64,000 nucleotides of DNA from Saccharicrinis aurantiacus (GTDB taxonomy: Bacteria > Bacteroidota > Bacteroidia > Bacteroidales > Marinilabiliaceae): contig NZ_LYBV02000034.1 in assembly GCF_001660705.2 (NCBI RefSeq), positions 1-64,000 on the forward strand. Direction: 5' to 3'. This document shows positions 7,888 to 17,099 of the stretch, one piece after another; within the stretch, counting starts at the first letter, position 1; each line of letters opens with the position of its first letter. Position numbers and translations under genes: made by a program. Below the pieces are notes generated by a model that was not told the origin of the DNA, did no database searches, and worked only from the letters and a program-made list of their open reading frames with translations.

Positions 7888-8036
7888 AAGTATCAAGATT
7901 CAAGATTCAAGTATCAAGATGATTTACAGCTTGCTTTGAAACTTGAAAGGATTAAAACTTAGAACCAAGGCTGTGTATCAAGAGATATTTACATCATGCA
8001 AATAGTCTTATGTCTTGATACTTGCTACTTGATACT
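7888..8036. repeat. AAGTATCAAG hairpin element between nifE and nifN
   Basis: The left side holds AAGTATCAAG (7888), two degenerate copies and another AAGTATCAAG followed by ATGATTTAC near 7909-7926. The right side holds GTCTTGATACTTGCTACTTGATACT (8012-8036 region). The right end overlaps the nifE stop codon (8035-8037) and the left end lies 8 bp from the nifN start, so the element fills the whole intercistronic gap. Confidence 0.6.
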
Positions 8037-9369
8037 ACTTCTTATCTATAAACTTCCACACAGGACTACAAACCGAGGCGTATACTTCTTTGGCGAAGTT
8101 GAGCATGCCAATGTAACCGGCAAGTGCTTCTTTACGTTCGTGATTGTGATCGCAAAATCCTAGTCCTAACTTATAGGCTATCGGTCGTTCTTTAACGCCA
8201 CCTATAAACAGATCGGCTCCCGTTTGCTTTACAAAATCGGATAGCTCATTTGGATTTGAGTCATCAACGATTACGGTTCCTTTATCACAGATTTTCTGTA
8301 ACAAGTTATAATCGTCTTTATTACCCGTTTGAGAACCTACAACTACCGTTTTCATACCTAATAAACGCAGTGCTTTAACTAGGCTAATGGCTTTAAAGGC
8401 ACCGCCAACGTATATGGCTGCTTTTTTTCCTTCAAGCTTTTCGCGATACGGTTGTAATGCCGGAATTAATATTGCCAACTCTTCTGAGACTAGTGCTCTG
8501 GCATTGGCCATTAATTCAGGATCGTTAAAATGTGTGGCCACTTCATAAAGTGCATCCGACATATCTTCAATACCAAAGTAGGATACCTTTTTAAATGGTA
8601 TACCATACTGACTTTCCATTTCTTTGGCTACGTGCATCATACTACCTGAGCACTGTACCACATTTAGGGATGCTTTATGAGATCGACGTACTTGTTGCAC
8701 ACGGCCATCGCCTGTAAGGCAAGCAATAATCTCAACACCTATTTTTTTATAATATTCGGCCAATATCCAAAGCTCACCCGCTAAGTTAAAATCGCCCAAT
8801 ATATTTATACTGTATTTAGGTGGAACATAATCCTCATCGGTTCCCACCAAATTCATTAATGCGTCGCAGGCTGCTTTGTAACCATCTTTTTTGGTTCCCT
8901 TAAAGCCTTCGCTCATTACAGGAAGTACTTCAACGCCTGTTTCTTTTTTTAGCTGACGCGCAACGGCCTCAACATCATCTCCAATAACACCAACAATACA
9001 TGTGCTGTATATAAAAACAGCCTCGGGTTTATACGAAGCAATTAATTCTGTTAGCGCATTGTATAATTTTTTTTCTCCACCAAAAACCACATCCTTCTCA
9101 CGTAAATCAGTTGAAAAACTCAAACGGTGCAACTGTGGACCAGACGACATAGCGCCTCTGATATCCCAAGTATATGCTGCACAACCTATAGGACCATGTA
9201 CAATATGTAGCGCATCTGCAATAGGATATAAAACTACCCTTGAGCCACAAAAAACACATGCTCTCTGACTTACTGAACCTGCTGCTGATTTCTTTTCACA
9301 GGCTAAATCGTGTTGGTCTTCGCCTATGGTAACAATCTGGGATGTTCTATCTTTTATATATTTTGACAT
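8035..9369 (-). CDS. nifE: Nitrogenase cofactor scaffold subunit NifE
   Basis: The 444-residue NifD homologue is the partner of NifN in the cofactor-maturation complex. Motifs: QRACVFCGSRVVLYP (C38, C41), HIVHGPIGCAAYTW (C63) and YSTCIVGVIGDDVEAV. The segment CSGSMMHVAKEMESQYGIPF aligns with the cofactor-ligand region of NifD. It is shorter than NifD and lacks the NifD insertion. It is followed by nifN after a hairpin element and preceded by a 409-bp gap downstream of nifK that contains a branched fold. Confidence 0.94.
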   Translation of the reverse strand: MSKYIKDRTSQIVTIGEDQHDLACEKKSAAGSVSQRACVFCGSRVVLYPIADALHIVHGPIGCAAYTWDIRGAMSSGPQLHRLSFSTDLREKDVVFGGEKKLYNALTELIASYKPEAVFIYSTCIVGVIGDDVEAVARQLKKETGVEVLPVMSEGFKGTKKDGYKAACDALMNLVGTDEDYVPPKYSINILGDFNLAGELWILAEYYKKIGVEIIACLTGDGRVQQVRRSHKASLNVVQCSGSMMHVAKEMESQYGIPFKKVSYFGIEDMSDALYEVATHFNDPELMANARALVSEELAILIPALQPYREKLEGKKAAIYVGGAFKAISLVKALRLLGMKTVVVGSQTGNKDDYNLLQKICDKGTVIVDDSNPNELSDFVKQTGADLFIGGVKERPIAYKLGLGFCDHNHERKEALAGYIGMLNFAKEVYASVCSPVWKFIDKK

Positions 9370-9516
9370 AAGCGTTTAAATAGAAAGATTGATTTAATTA
9401 GACTATCAGACCTTAGTAAGAGATAAAAGACTGTGCTTAAACCTCTATTTTAAAATCTTTTATTTAAAATATGCTGCAACATATTTTATTGTGAGAGTAA
9501 TTTGTATTTATAAGGA

Positions 9517-9631
9517 AAGATTGGCGGGGTAATTCTAATCGCTATTAAAGCACAAAGAATTAGAAAATATATATACCACCTATTTATTTTGAATTTCGGC
9601 GTTCCGATAATTCAACTACCCCGCTAATCTT
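9517..9631 (+). other. Candidate three-stem folded element between nifK and nifE
   Basis: A 15-bp closing stem joins 9517-9531 with 9617-9631 (core GCGGGGTA/TACCCCGC). It encloses two hairpins: TTCTAAT/ATTAGAA (9533-9539 with 9559-9565), and GAATTtCGG with CCGataATTC (9591-9613). One closing pair is G-U on the plus strand and would be C-A on the minus strand, which slightly favours a plus-strand RNA, antisense to the nif transcript. A further dyad AGGCA/TGCCT around GAACATGTTC follows at 9633-9659. No coding frame is supported in 9370-9778. Confidence 0.5.
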
Positions 9632-9702
9632 AAGGCAACGAACATGTTCAACGCTGCCTAACCTCTGGCAAACACAAATCTTTATATTAAGATATAAGAC
9701 AC

Positions 9703-9774
9703 AAGTATCAAGTATAAAGATGATTTACAATATGTAAAGAAGTCTTATGTCTTTATACTTAGTACTTGATACTT
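9703..9774. repeat. AAGTATCAAG hairpin element downstream of nifK
   Basis: AAGTATCAAGTATAAAGA (9703-9720) pairs with TCTTTATAC (9750-9758) and TACTTGATACTT (9763-9774), with a short bulge. Inside, TTTAC/GTAAA (9724-9738) forms a small tip. This is the simplest member of the three-copy family. It ends 4 bp from the nifK stop codon, so in the transcript it begins immediately after nifK. Confidence 0.65.
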
Positions 9775-9778
9775 ATTC

Positions 9779-11161
9779 TTACATTACTAATTCTACTTTT
9801 TCTTCTTCGCAATTTTCGTCTTGATATTGCATCAATAGATCCAACATTTTTTCGAGGATGCGGATACCACCCATATAACCTAATGTTGGGAAATAAGAGT
9901 GACCTACACGATCAACAATTGGGAATCCCATTCTTAAGAAAGGAATCTTCTCATCGCGAGCGATATACTTACCATAGGTGTTACCTATTAGTAAATCAAC
10001 ACCCTCTTGTTTAATCCATTGGTGAATTTGGAACATATCCGCATTAGCACCATTTTTGAATTTCACTTGGTCGATTTTATCACCAAATATTTCTTTCATT
10101 CTCTTCTCGAATGATTTACCTGGAGTACCTGAAACTACATAAGCAGGAACCATATCAAGATCTAATAGGAACTCACACATAGCGAATAACTGATCTGGAT
10201 CGCCAAATAAAGCAACACGCTTACCATAAAAGTATTGGTGCATATCCGTAATCATATCCACTAAACGACCACGCTCATCATTTATCGCCTCAGGAACCGA
10301 AACAGCTCCGGCTTGTGATAAAGCAGAAATAAAACGGTCAGTAGCTTTAACTCCGATAGGTAAATCCAATAAATCGAATGGTACCTTGCAAGCATTGTCT
10401 AAAGCAACGGCTGCTCCTTTTGTGCCATACTCACCTAAGGCTAAAGTTTTCATGCTATCGCCCATGCTCACAAGCTCAGGAATAGTAGTTCCTCCTTTAG
10501 GATACATTTCGAACTTACCAGTCATTGGTGCATCTAATACATCAGAAGTATCAGGAGCCAATACGGTTTTAACACCCATTAAACCAGTAATTCTTTTTAA
10601 CTCACGCATATCTGAAGGCTCAACCCAACCAGCTAATATATTAACCTGGCGTTTAGCCTCATCTGTTTTCATGGCAAAATACTTAACAATACCTTCTAAC
10701 ATATTGTGGTATCCTGTAACATGAGAACCAACGTAACTAGGAGTTGGAGCTTGTATTACGTGCTTTCCTTCTGGTACTTTACCATCGTTACGAGCCTTAG
10801 CAACAATCTGACCAAGGTCATCACCAATTGTTTCTGATAAACAAGTAGAGTGAACTGCGATAATTTCAGGATCGTATACTGAGAATATAGTACCGATAGC
10901 TTGTAAAAGGTTTGCTTGTCCACCAAATACTGAAGAACCCTCAGTAAACGATGATGTAGCAGCCATTACTGGCTCTTTATAGTGACGGGTTAAAGCTGAA
11001 CGGTGATATGAACAACACCCTTGTGATCCGTGGCTATGTGGTAAACATCCGTGGATACCTAAAGCCGCATACATGGCACCTACCGGCTGACAAGTTTTAG
11101 CCGGGTTTACTGTTAGTGCCTTTCTATCTATTTCTTTTTCTGTAGTATGTCGAAGTAACAT
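9779..11161 (-). CDS. nifK: Nitrogenase molybdenum-iron protein beta chain NifK
   Basis: This is the 460-residue beta subunit of dinitrogenase. P-cluster cysteines are visible as C24 (TCQPVGA), C49 (HGSQGCCSY) and C107 (STCLSETIGDD), and the conserved serine segment is TPSYVGSHVTGY. The N-terminus is short compared with proteobacterial NifK, which is known for the group II/III enzymes of anaerobes. A second cysteine follows C49, where Azotobacter has valine. A 331-bp gap containing a structured repeat separates it from nifD, which is unusual for the two structural genes. Confidence 0.96.
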   Translation of the reverse strand: MLLRHTTEKEIDRKALTVNPAKTCQPVGAMYAALGIHGCLPHSHGSQGCCSYHRSALTRHYKEPVMAATSSFTEGSSVFGGQANLLQAIGTIFSVYDPEIIAVHSTCLSETIGDDLGQIVAKARNDGKVPEGKHVIQAPTPSYVGSHVTGYHNMLEGIVKYFAMKTDEAKRQVNILAGWVEPSDMRELKRITGLMGVKTVLAPDTSDVLDAPMTGKFEMYPKGGTTIPELVSMGDSMKTLALGEYGTKGAAVALDNACKVPFDLLDLPIGVKATDRFISALSQAGAVSVPEAINDERGRLVDMITDMHQYFYGKRVALFGDPDQLFAMCEFLLDLDMVPAYVVSGTPGKSFEKRMKEIFGDKIDQVKFKNGANADMFQIHQWIKQEGVDLLIGNTYGKYIARDEKIPFLRMGFPIVDRVGHSYFPTLGYMGGIRILEKMLDLLMQYQDENCEEEKVELVM

Positions 11162-11230
11162 AATGAATCTTTTTAAATATTAGTAATCAGATTTAAGAAT
11201 AAACCTTCTTATAGTAGCTGAAGTATTTTC

Positions 11231-11384
11231 CTCAAGCCGGAAGGCTCTTCATTTTTGGCTTGACCCAAAAACGAAGCAAAAAAGTCAAGACTGCCATAAA
11301 ACCACTTTTTTTACTTTCGTAAAGCTTAAGTGCGGCCGGGTGATCTTCGAACAAGTTCTCAGCTTCCCGGTCTTACTAAAGCTT
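11231..11384 (+). repeat. Structured dispersed element, copy 2
   Basis: Modules: mini-hairpin AGCC/GGCT (11235-11246); hairpin CTTC-TTTTTGG/CCAAAAA-GAAG (11247-11276) whose loop CTTGAC (11259-11264) pairs with GTCAAG (11284-11289); second hairpin GGCCGGG (11334-11340) with CCCGGTC (11366-11372), inner GAAC/GTTC (11349-11358). Compared with copies 1 and 3, the stem bases change on both sides so that pairing is kept. It sits in the 331-bp gap between nifD and nifK, where no gene is seen. Confidence 0.7.
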
Positions 11385-11492
11385 CTCTTCATTAAAAAAA
11401 GCGTTTTTCTGGAGGTCAGATCCTCACATTACAAACCTTGCAAGATTGAGAATACTAAAGCTCTGAGGTTTAAATCTTATCCCTCTAAATGA

Positions 11493-13130
11493 CTAAGCGT
11501 TAATAGTCATGCTACCTACAATCTCTGGCTCCGATTTCCAAGGAGTATCTACTAGTTTCCATACATCGGTAACTAACATACGTTCCATTTCCTTAAAGAA
11601 GTTAATGGCTCCACCAAAGGCAGTATAAGGACCACCATAATCGTAACTATGTAGCTGCTTTAAAGGCACACCTGATTTTTGTACCACATATTTCTCTTTA
11701 ATACCAGCACAGAAGATATCTGGCTTATAGAATTCAATTAATTTTTCAGTTTCATGGTGAGAAACATCATCAATTACCAATGAATTCTTTTCCATTTCTG
11801 GCATCATTCCTTCGTAATCGCTAAACTGGTAACCTTCTTTCTCAAGCTTGGCTTTTTTAGCAATTAGGTCTTCGCGCCATAATTCTTCTTTCTCTGTTTT
11901 CTCAATAGTAAGATCTTCGATATTACGAGTATCAGCATCAATTTTAATACTAGGAATCACTTTACGTCCTTCGTAGTCATCGCGGTGAGCAAACTCGTAT
12001 CCTGCAGAAACAGTATGCATACCTAACTCTTTGAATAACTCTTGATAATGGTGAGCACGAGATCCACCTACAAACATCATAGCTAATTTGCCTTCTGTTT
12101 TTGGCTTAATGGCATCCATTACCACTTGCACTTTAGCAGCTTCGCGAGCAATAACTTCTTCAACTTTTGCTGTTAATTCAGCATCATCAAAGAACTCTGC
12201 CACTTTACGAAGTGTTTTTGAAGTAGCTTCAGCTCCAATAAAGTTGGCTTTGATCCAAGGAATACCGTATTTCTCTTCCATCATCTCAGCAATGTAGTTG
12301 ATAGAACGGTGACACATTACAATATTTAAATCAACTGTATGTGAGTACTCCATACTTTTAATGGTAGAGTTACCTGAGAAAGTAGAGATTAACTCAATAC
12401 CAACTTCTTCGAACAATGCTTCTAATTCGAAAGCATCACCACCAATGTTGTACTCCCCTAATAAGTTCATTTGGAACTTACCTTTACGTGGACGGTCATT
12501 TAAACCTACTACGTTTTTAAATACACCGTTGTTGGCAATATGGTGACCCGCTGACTGTGATACTCCTCGGTAACCCTCACAAGAAAAACCAAAAATATTG
12601 ATTCCTAATTCTTCTTTCATTTCGCGAGATACAGCGTGAACATCATCACCAATTAAACCTACCGGACAAGTTGAGAAAATACCGATTGCTTTTGGGTTAA
12701 ATAAAGCATGCGCTTCGCGAACGGCTTGCTTTAATTTAATTTCACCACCAAATACAATGTTCTCGTCTTGCATATCAGTAGAGAAAGAATACATGATGAA
12801 GTTATCTTCGCCCTCTGCTGCTCTGGTTTGGTTACGACGTGTTAACCAAGCGTAGAAACTACATCCGATTGGTCCGTGTACTAAGTTAATGATATCTCTT
12901 GTTGGCCCTAATACCACACCTTTACAACCTGCATAAGTACAACCACGTTGTGTAATAATTCCAGGAATAGTACGTACGTTAGCTTGAACTTCTTGATCCA
13001 CTTCTGGATCGTTGGCTACCATACCTTTTTTACGCTTCTTAGCAATTTTGCTAGGGTACTTGCTAACTATATCTTCTATTAATGGAGTAGGATCTGGTAA
13101 TCCTGCTGAAAAATCTTTCTTTTTAACCAT
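11493..13130 (-). CDS. nifD: Nitrogenase molybdenum-iron protein alpha chain NifD
   Basis: This 545-residue subunit carries the active-site cofactor. P-cluster ligands are C64, C90 and C155. The cofactor ligands are C273 (VMCHRSINY) and H494 (LHSYDYGG), and the substrate-channel histidine is in QSAGHHIAN (residues 196-197). A charged stretch of about 50 residues (roughly 390-445) interrupts the fold where the Azotobacter protein has none; such insertions are known from clostridial and Chlorobium NifD. The cofactor set fits a molybdenum nitrogenase rather than Vnf or Anf, since no delta-subunit gene (vnfG/anfG) follows. Confidence 0.96.
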   Translation of the reverse strand: MVKKKDFSAGLPDPTPLIEDIVSKYPSKIAKKRKKGMVANDPEVDQEVQANVRTIPGIITQRGCTYAGCKGVVLGPTRDIINLVHGPIGCSFYAWLTRRNQTRAAEGEDNFIMYSFSTDMQDENIVFGGEIKLKQAVREAHALFNPKAIGIFSTCPVGLIGDDVHAVSREMKEELGINIFGFSCEGYRGVSQSAGHHIANNGVFKNVVGLNDRPRKGKFQMNLLGEYNIGGDAFELEALFEEVGIELISTFSGNSTIKSMEYSHTVDLNIVMCHRSINYIAEMMEEKYGIPWIKANFIGAEATSKTLRKVAEFFDDAELTAKVEEVIAREAAKVQVVMDAIKPKTEGKLAMMFVGGSRAHHYQELFKELGMHTVSAGYEFAHRDDYEGRKVIPSIKIDADTRNIEDLTIEKTEKEELWREDLIAKKAKLEKEGYQFSDYEGMMPEMEKNSLVIDDVSHHETEKLIEFYKPDIFCAGIKEKYVVQKSGVPLKQLHSYDYGGPYTAFGGAINFFKEMERMLVTDVWKLVDTPWKSEPEIVGSMTINA

Positions 13131-13151
13131 GTTTTTACAATTTAACGGTTA

Positions 13152-13529
13152 TTAATCAACTGCTTTGCTACCTGTAGTTCCCGTTCTTACCTGCACCACA
13201 TCGTTAACAGGCATTACGAATATTTTACCACAGCCATGAGGCTCGCCTTGATTGGCTTCAATTATTGCATCTACAGCTGGTTGCACATACGAATCGTTTA
13301 CTACAACCTCTAAAACTCTTTGTGCACGAAGTCGTGGTTCTTTTCCTAAATGCTCTAAAGCTTCAGGTCTATCGTTTTTCACTCCTTCTAGTATTTTGGC
13401 TTCCCAAAGACCTTTTCCTCGTCCGAATACTTTCCCCGATGCAGTCATCGACGTAATATCAGCGGCTAATAAGGCCTTTTTCGTTGCATTCATCTTATCG
13501 ATGTTTATTATTGCCATTACTGTTTTCAT
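13152..13529 (-). CDS. nifI2: PII-like nitrogenase regulator NifI2
   Basis: The 125-residue PII-superfamily protein has the extended T-loop region of the NifI2 branch (residues about 35-70) and the C-terminal GKIFVMPVNDVVQVRTG motif. In methanogens NifI1 and NifI2 form a complex that binds and inhibits dinitrogenase when nitrogen is plentiful, relieved by 2-oxoglutarate. It starts 44 bp after nifI1 and ends 21 bp before nifD, consistent with one operon. Confidence 0.93.
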   Translation of the reverse strand: MKTVMAIINIDKMNATKKALLAADITSMTASGKVFGRGKGLWEAKILEGVKNDRPEALEHLGKEPRLRAQRVLEVVVNDSYVQPAVDAIIEANQGEPHGCGKIFVMPVNDVVQVRTGTTGSKAVD

Positions 13530-13573
13530 AATTTCTTTTTTTGATAGATGAGTAGATAAATCCTGAATGTGAA

Positions 13574-13900
13574 TTAAAGCTCTTTAACCCCTCTTGAGAT
13601 GGTGTAAGCCTCTTCAACTGGAGTGATAAATATTTTACCATCACCAAAAGCTCCTTTTTCTCCTGAGCGAGCAGCTTCCATAAGCGTATTCACTGCAAAA
13701 TCTTTATCCTCATCTTTCACAACCATTACAAGTTGTTCTTTTGGCAACTCATCGTAAGTAACATCACCAATTTTAATTCCTCGCTGCTTACCACGACCAA
13801 CAACTGGTGTTTTTGTAACAGCTATGTATCCAGCTTCGAATAGAGCTTTAAGTACTGCGCTTGATTTTTCTGGACGTATAATTGCTTTTATCATTAACAT
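13574..13900 (-). CDS. nifI1: PII-like nitrogenase regulator NifI1
   Basis: The 108-residue PII-family protein starts MLMIKAIIRPEKSS and has the NifI1-type T-loop (VGRGKQRGIKIGDVTYDELPK) and C-terminal GDGKIFITPVEEAYTISRG. It acts with NifI2 in post-translational switch-off of nitrogenase; the mechanism is known from methanogens. The location between nifH and nifD is diagnostic of group II/III nif clusters. A start at the second methionine is also possible. Confidence 0.93.
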   Translation of the reverse strand: MLMIKAIIRPEKSSAVLKALFEAGYIAVTKTPVVGRGKQRGIKIGDVTYDELPKEQLVMVVKDEDKDFAVNTLMEAARSGEKGAFGDGKIFITPVEEAYTISRGVKEL

Positions 13901-13999
13901 AACTAAGATCTTTTTAAAAGTTTAAGAGACTAGTGGGAATTGCCTCTAATTGAAATGAATATTTAATTCTGACAGATATAAATTGACTATCGAAATAGA

Positions 14000-14884
<885 letters not shown>

Positions 14885-14888
14885 TTAT

Positions 14889-14904
14889 TTCACAAGATGT
14901 GCCA
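14889..14904 (-). promoter_or_regulatory. Candidate sigma-54-like promoter of the nif cluster
   Basis: The minus strand reads TGGCACATCTTGTGAA. This keeps the -24 TGGCAC element and the right spacing, but has GA in place of the -12 GC. A second TGGCACA occurs on the same strand about 20 bp nearer to nifH, overlapping an AAGATTTG box that is one mismatch from the housekeeping TAnnTTTG. Either could drive nifH. No gene for a nif activator is present in the window to help decide. Confidence 0.3.
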
Positions 14905-15018
14905 CAATGAGAAAAGTCATGCTTTTGAAGTAAACAAACAGCCGCACTAAACCCACATAATCAACAACTTAAAAACAAACGCATTTTTTGGCACGCCTTT
15001 TTTAAGGATGTTTATTTC

Positions 15019-15071
15019 CTACATATATGTAGAAAGGAGTCTTTTAACGATCACTTGTGTAGAAACACACA
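15019..15071. promoter_or_regulatory. Palindromes upstream of nifH, including TGT-N10-ACA
   Basis: CTACATATATGTAG (15019-15032) is a perfect 14-bp palindrome. TGTGTAGAAACACACA (15056-15071) fits the TGT-N10-ACA pattern of NifA upstream activator sites, about 150-170 bp upstream of the candidate -24/-12 element. The pattern is short and can arise by chance. The rest of 14905-15461 (nifH to the lipoprotein gene) shows no gene. Confidence 0.3.
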
Positions 15072-15356
15072 TACAAGCCTAGTAATGTACCACTTACACA
15101 TCTCCCCTGCAATATTCCCTTACAATTGAGTAGGAAAAGTACCGAAATGGAGTAGCTAATTAAGCCTAAGAAAAGAGGCTATTCATGATTAAATTTCTTA
15201 CTAAAGGGGATTGAATAAAAAATAAAGTAGTTTCTAATTTAAAGATACTGTACTCCCGCACTAAGTAATTGCAATTTTAAAGCATCACAAATCCTATCTT
15301 GAAGTAAAAAACGTACACTTTAATTTTTGTGCGGATACAAAATCAATACAATATAG

Positions 15357-15370
15357 GGTGCATATGCACC
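15357..15370. promoter_or_regulatory. Palindrome GGTGCATATGCACC upstream of lipoprotein gene
   Basis: A perfect 14-bp palindrome lies 91 bp upstream of the lipoprotein start codon and just downstream of a TTTAATTTTTG stretch (about 15319-15329) that resembles, with one extra base, a TAnnTTTG box. Its size and position fit a repressor site. Confidence 0.35.
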
Positions 15371-15461
15371 AATAGCGTTATTTCCAATTCTAGGATCATA
15401 TATTATATCTCGATTTTATTTATGTTTAAGATTCAATCAAATAATCTAAAAACAATCTACA

Positions 15462-16208
15462 ATGAAAAAACTCAATTTTTTACTATTGCTTTCTGCAATT
15501 CTCATCTTCACTTTCATGAACTCTTGTACTGAAGAAGATACACCTGAACCAGACAAAACTGAACAAGGTGATGGTGAACAACAAGATGATGATGGTGACG
15601 ATAATAAAGACGATGGAACTGAAGACAATGACGAAACTGATGATGATGACGATGATGCACAAGAACCCTTTGAACCCGTAATAATAACTGTTGAAGCTGA
15701 GACAGTCGATTTAGTAGAAGACTGGAAATTAAGAACAGACATAGAAGGCTTTACTGGTGATGGCTATATTATATGGGAAGGGCCTGATTTATTTTGGAAA
15801 GGAAACCCGGGTGGTGTAGCTCAACTTTCGTATGAAATAGATGTGCCAAAAGCAGGAACTTATCAGTTCAACTGGAGGTCGCAAATTGGAAAAGGAGATA
15901 AGTGGGACGAACACAATGACACTTGGCTAAAGTTACCCGATGCTGATGATTTCTTTGCTCAAAGAGATGCATCAATAGTATATCCTAAAGGATCAGGAAA
16001 AACCCCAAACCCACAGGGTGAAAATGGAAATGGCTTTTTTAAGCTATATATGAATAAGACAACATGGGAATTTACAGCAGGAACTTCTGATGGAAACTTC
16101 CATTCCATATATGCTACTTTCGATGAACCTGGTAAATACACCATAATAATTGCACCAAGATCATCTTATCATGCCATAGATTCTTTCAAACTTACACTTC
16201 AGGAATAA
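15462..16208 (+). CDS. Lipoprotein with acidic linker and CBM-like domain
   Basis: The 248-residue protein has a lipobox (FMNSC, Cys22) after a hydrophobic signal. Next is an Asp/Glu-rich low-complexity linker (about residues 23-67) and then one beta-rich domain. The domain has features of carbohydrate-binding modules of the CBM6/35 type: an opening VEAETVDLVEDW, a Y-x-I-D-VPKAGTYQFNWRS strand pair, and a closing HAIDSFKLTL. No catalytic domain is attached. It is probably anchored on the outer membrane and displays a sugar-binding or adhesive module. The stand-alone gene is convergent with focA. Confidence 0.6.
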   Translation: MKKLNFLLLLSAILIFTFMNSCTEEDTPEPDKTEQGDGEQQDDDGDDNKDDGTEDNDETDDDDDDAQEPFEPVIITVEAETVDLVEDWKLRTDIEGFTGDGYIIWEGPDLFWKGNPGGVAQLSYEIDVPKAGTYQFNWRSQIGKGDKWDEHNDTWLKLPDADDFFAQRDASIVYPKGSGKTPNPQGENGNGFFKLYMNKTTWEFTAGTSDGNFHSIYATFDEPGKYTIIIAPRSSYHAIDSFKLTLQE

Positions 16209-16241
16209 ACAACAGATAATATTCATGATATATAAAAACAA

Positions 16242-16269
16242 CAAAAGCGACCCCTTGGAGTCGCTTTTG
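16242..16269. terminator. Bidirectional terminator between lipoprotein gene and focA
   Basis: CAAAAGCGAC (16242-16251) and GTCGCTTTTG (16260-16269) form a 10-bp stem with an 8-nt loop. The A/T-rich ends give a T tract on either strand. It lies 33 bp after the lipoprotein stop and 21 bp after the focA stop. Confidence 0.85.
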
Positions 16270-16290
16270 CTTGTATAAATATCTTAGTTT

Positions 16291-17076
16291 CTATTTCGTT
16301 TTTTCATAAGCGTACCAATAAATGGTTCCTACAAAAAAGGCTCCACCAATGATATTACCAATAGTGGCTGGTATCAGGTTTTTGACAATAAAGGTATACC
16401 AAGAAATATCAGCCCCTTCGAACATGGCTAATGGAATAAAGAACATATTAGCAATGGAGTGCTCAAATCCTAAAGCCACAAAAGTCATTACTGGCCACCA
16501 AATACCCATAATTTTTCCGCTTGTGTGTTGTGCCGACATACCCATCCACAACGCTAAACATACTAACCAATTGGCTCCAATACCTTTTAGTAATGTTTTA
16601 TAAAATGGATTTGATGTCTTTGCTATCGCTATGTTTTGTGCATACTCGCCCCAAGGTTCAGCGCTAATTACTCCAGTTAAATGTGCAATAAAGTAGGCCA
16701 CAAATAAACATCCCACAAAATTGCCAATATATACTAATGCCCAATTACGCAGTGGAGCATTCCAAGCTTGGCGCCCGCTTAATACATTTGGAATAAAATA
16801 GGCATTATTGCCTGTAAATAATTCTGCACCCGCCATTACTACCATCATAAGTCCAACAGGGAAAGCAGCACCTAATAAAAATTTTGAGATTCCTGGGTTT
16901 TCAACAGCAATACCAGGAATGCCACCACCTAAAAGAATGGCTAACATTGCACCAATGGCAATATAGGCTCCACCTAGGAAACTTAGTGTTAATATCTTTT
17001 TTGCAGAATAATTGTCTTTGGCAATAGCCATTTTACTGGCAACCTCTATTATTTGAGGAGGTGTATTTAAACTCAT
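16291..17076 (-). CDS. focA: Formate/nitrite transporter family channel (FocA-like)
   Basis: The 261-residue membrane protein has about six hydrophobic segments. Family features include FPVGLMMVVMAGAELFTGN, the IGNFVGC segment and GFEHSIANMFFIPLAM with the central histidine. FNT channels move formate or nitrite. Placement 23 bp downstream of pflA, next to pflB, argues for formate export during pyruvate fermentation. Nitrite transport cannot be excluded by sequence alone. Confidence 0.88.
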   Translation of the reverse strand: MSLNTPPQIIEVASKMAIAKDNYSAKKILTLSFLGGAYIAIGAMLAILLGGGIPGIAVENPGISKFLLGAAFPVGLMMVVMAGAELFTGNNAYFIPNVLSGRQAWNAPLRNWALVYIGNFVGCLFVAYFIAHLTGVISAEPWGEYAQNIAIAKTSNPFYKTLLKGIGANWLVCLALWMGMSAQHTSGKIMGIWWPVMTFVALGFEHSIANMFFIPLAMFEGADISWYTFIVKNLIPATIGNIIGGAFFVGTIYWYAYEKTK

Positions 17077-17099
17077 TTGTTTGTTTATTTTCTGAGGTA

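Noticed and set aside
9370-9516. Possible insertion-sequence remnant in the nifK-nifE gap
   Set aside because: No transposase fragment, terminal repeats or target duplication could be seen.
15446-15742. Minus-strand serine-rich reading frame
   Set aside because: It is the complement of the acidic linker of the lipoprotein gene.
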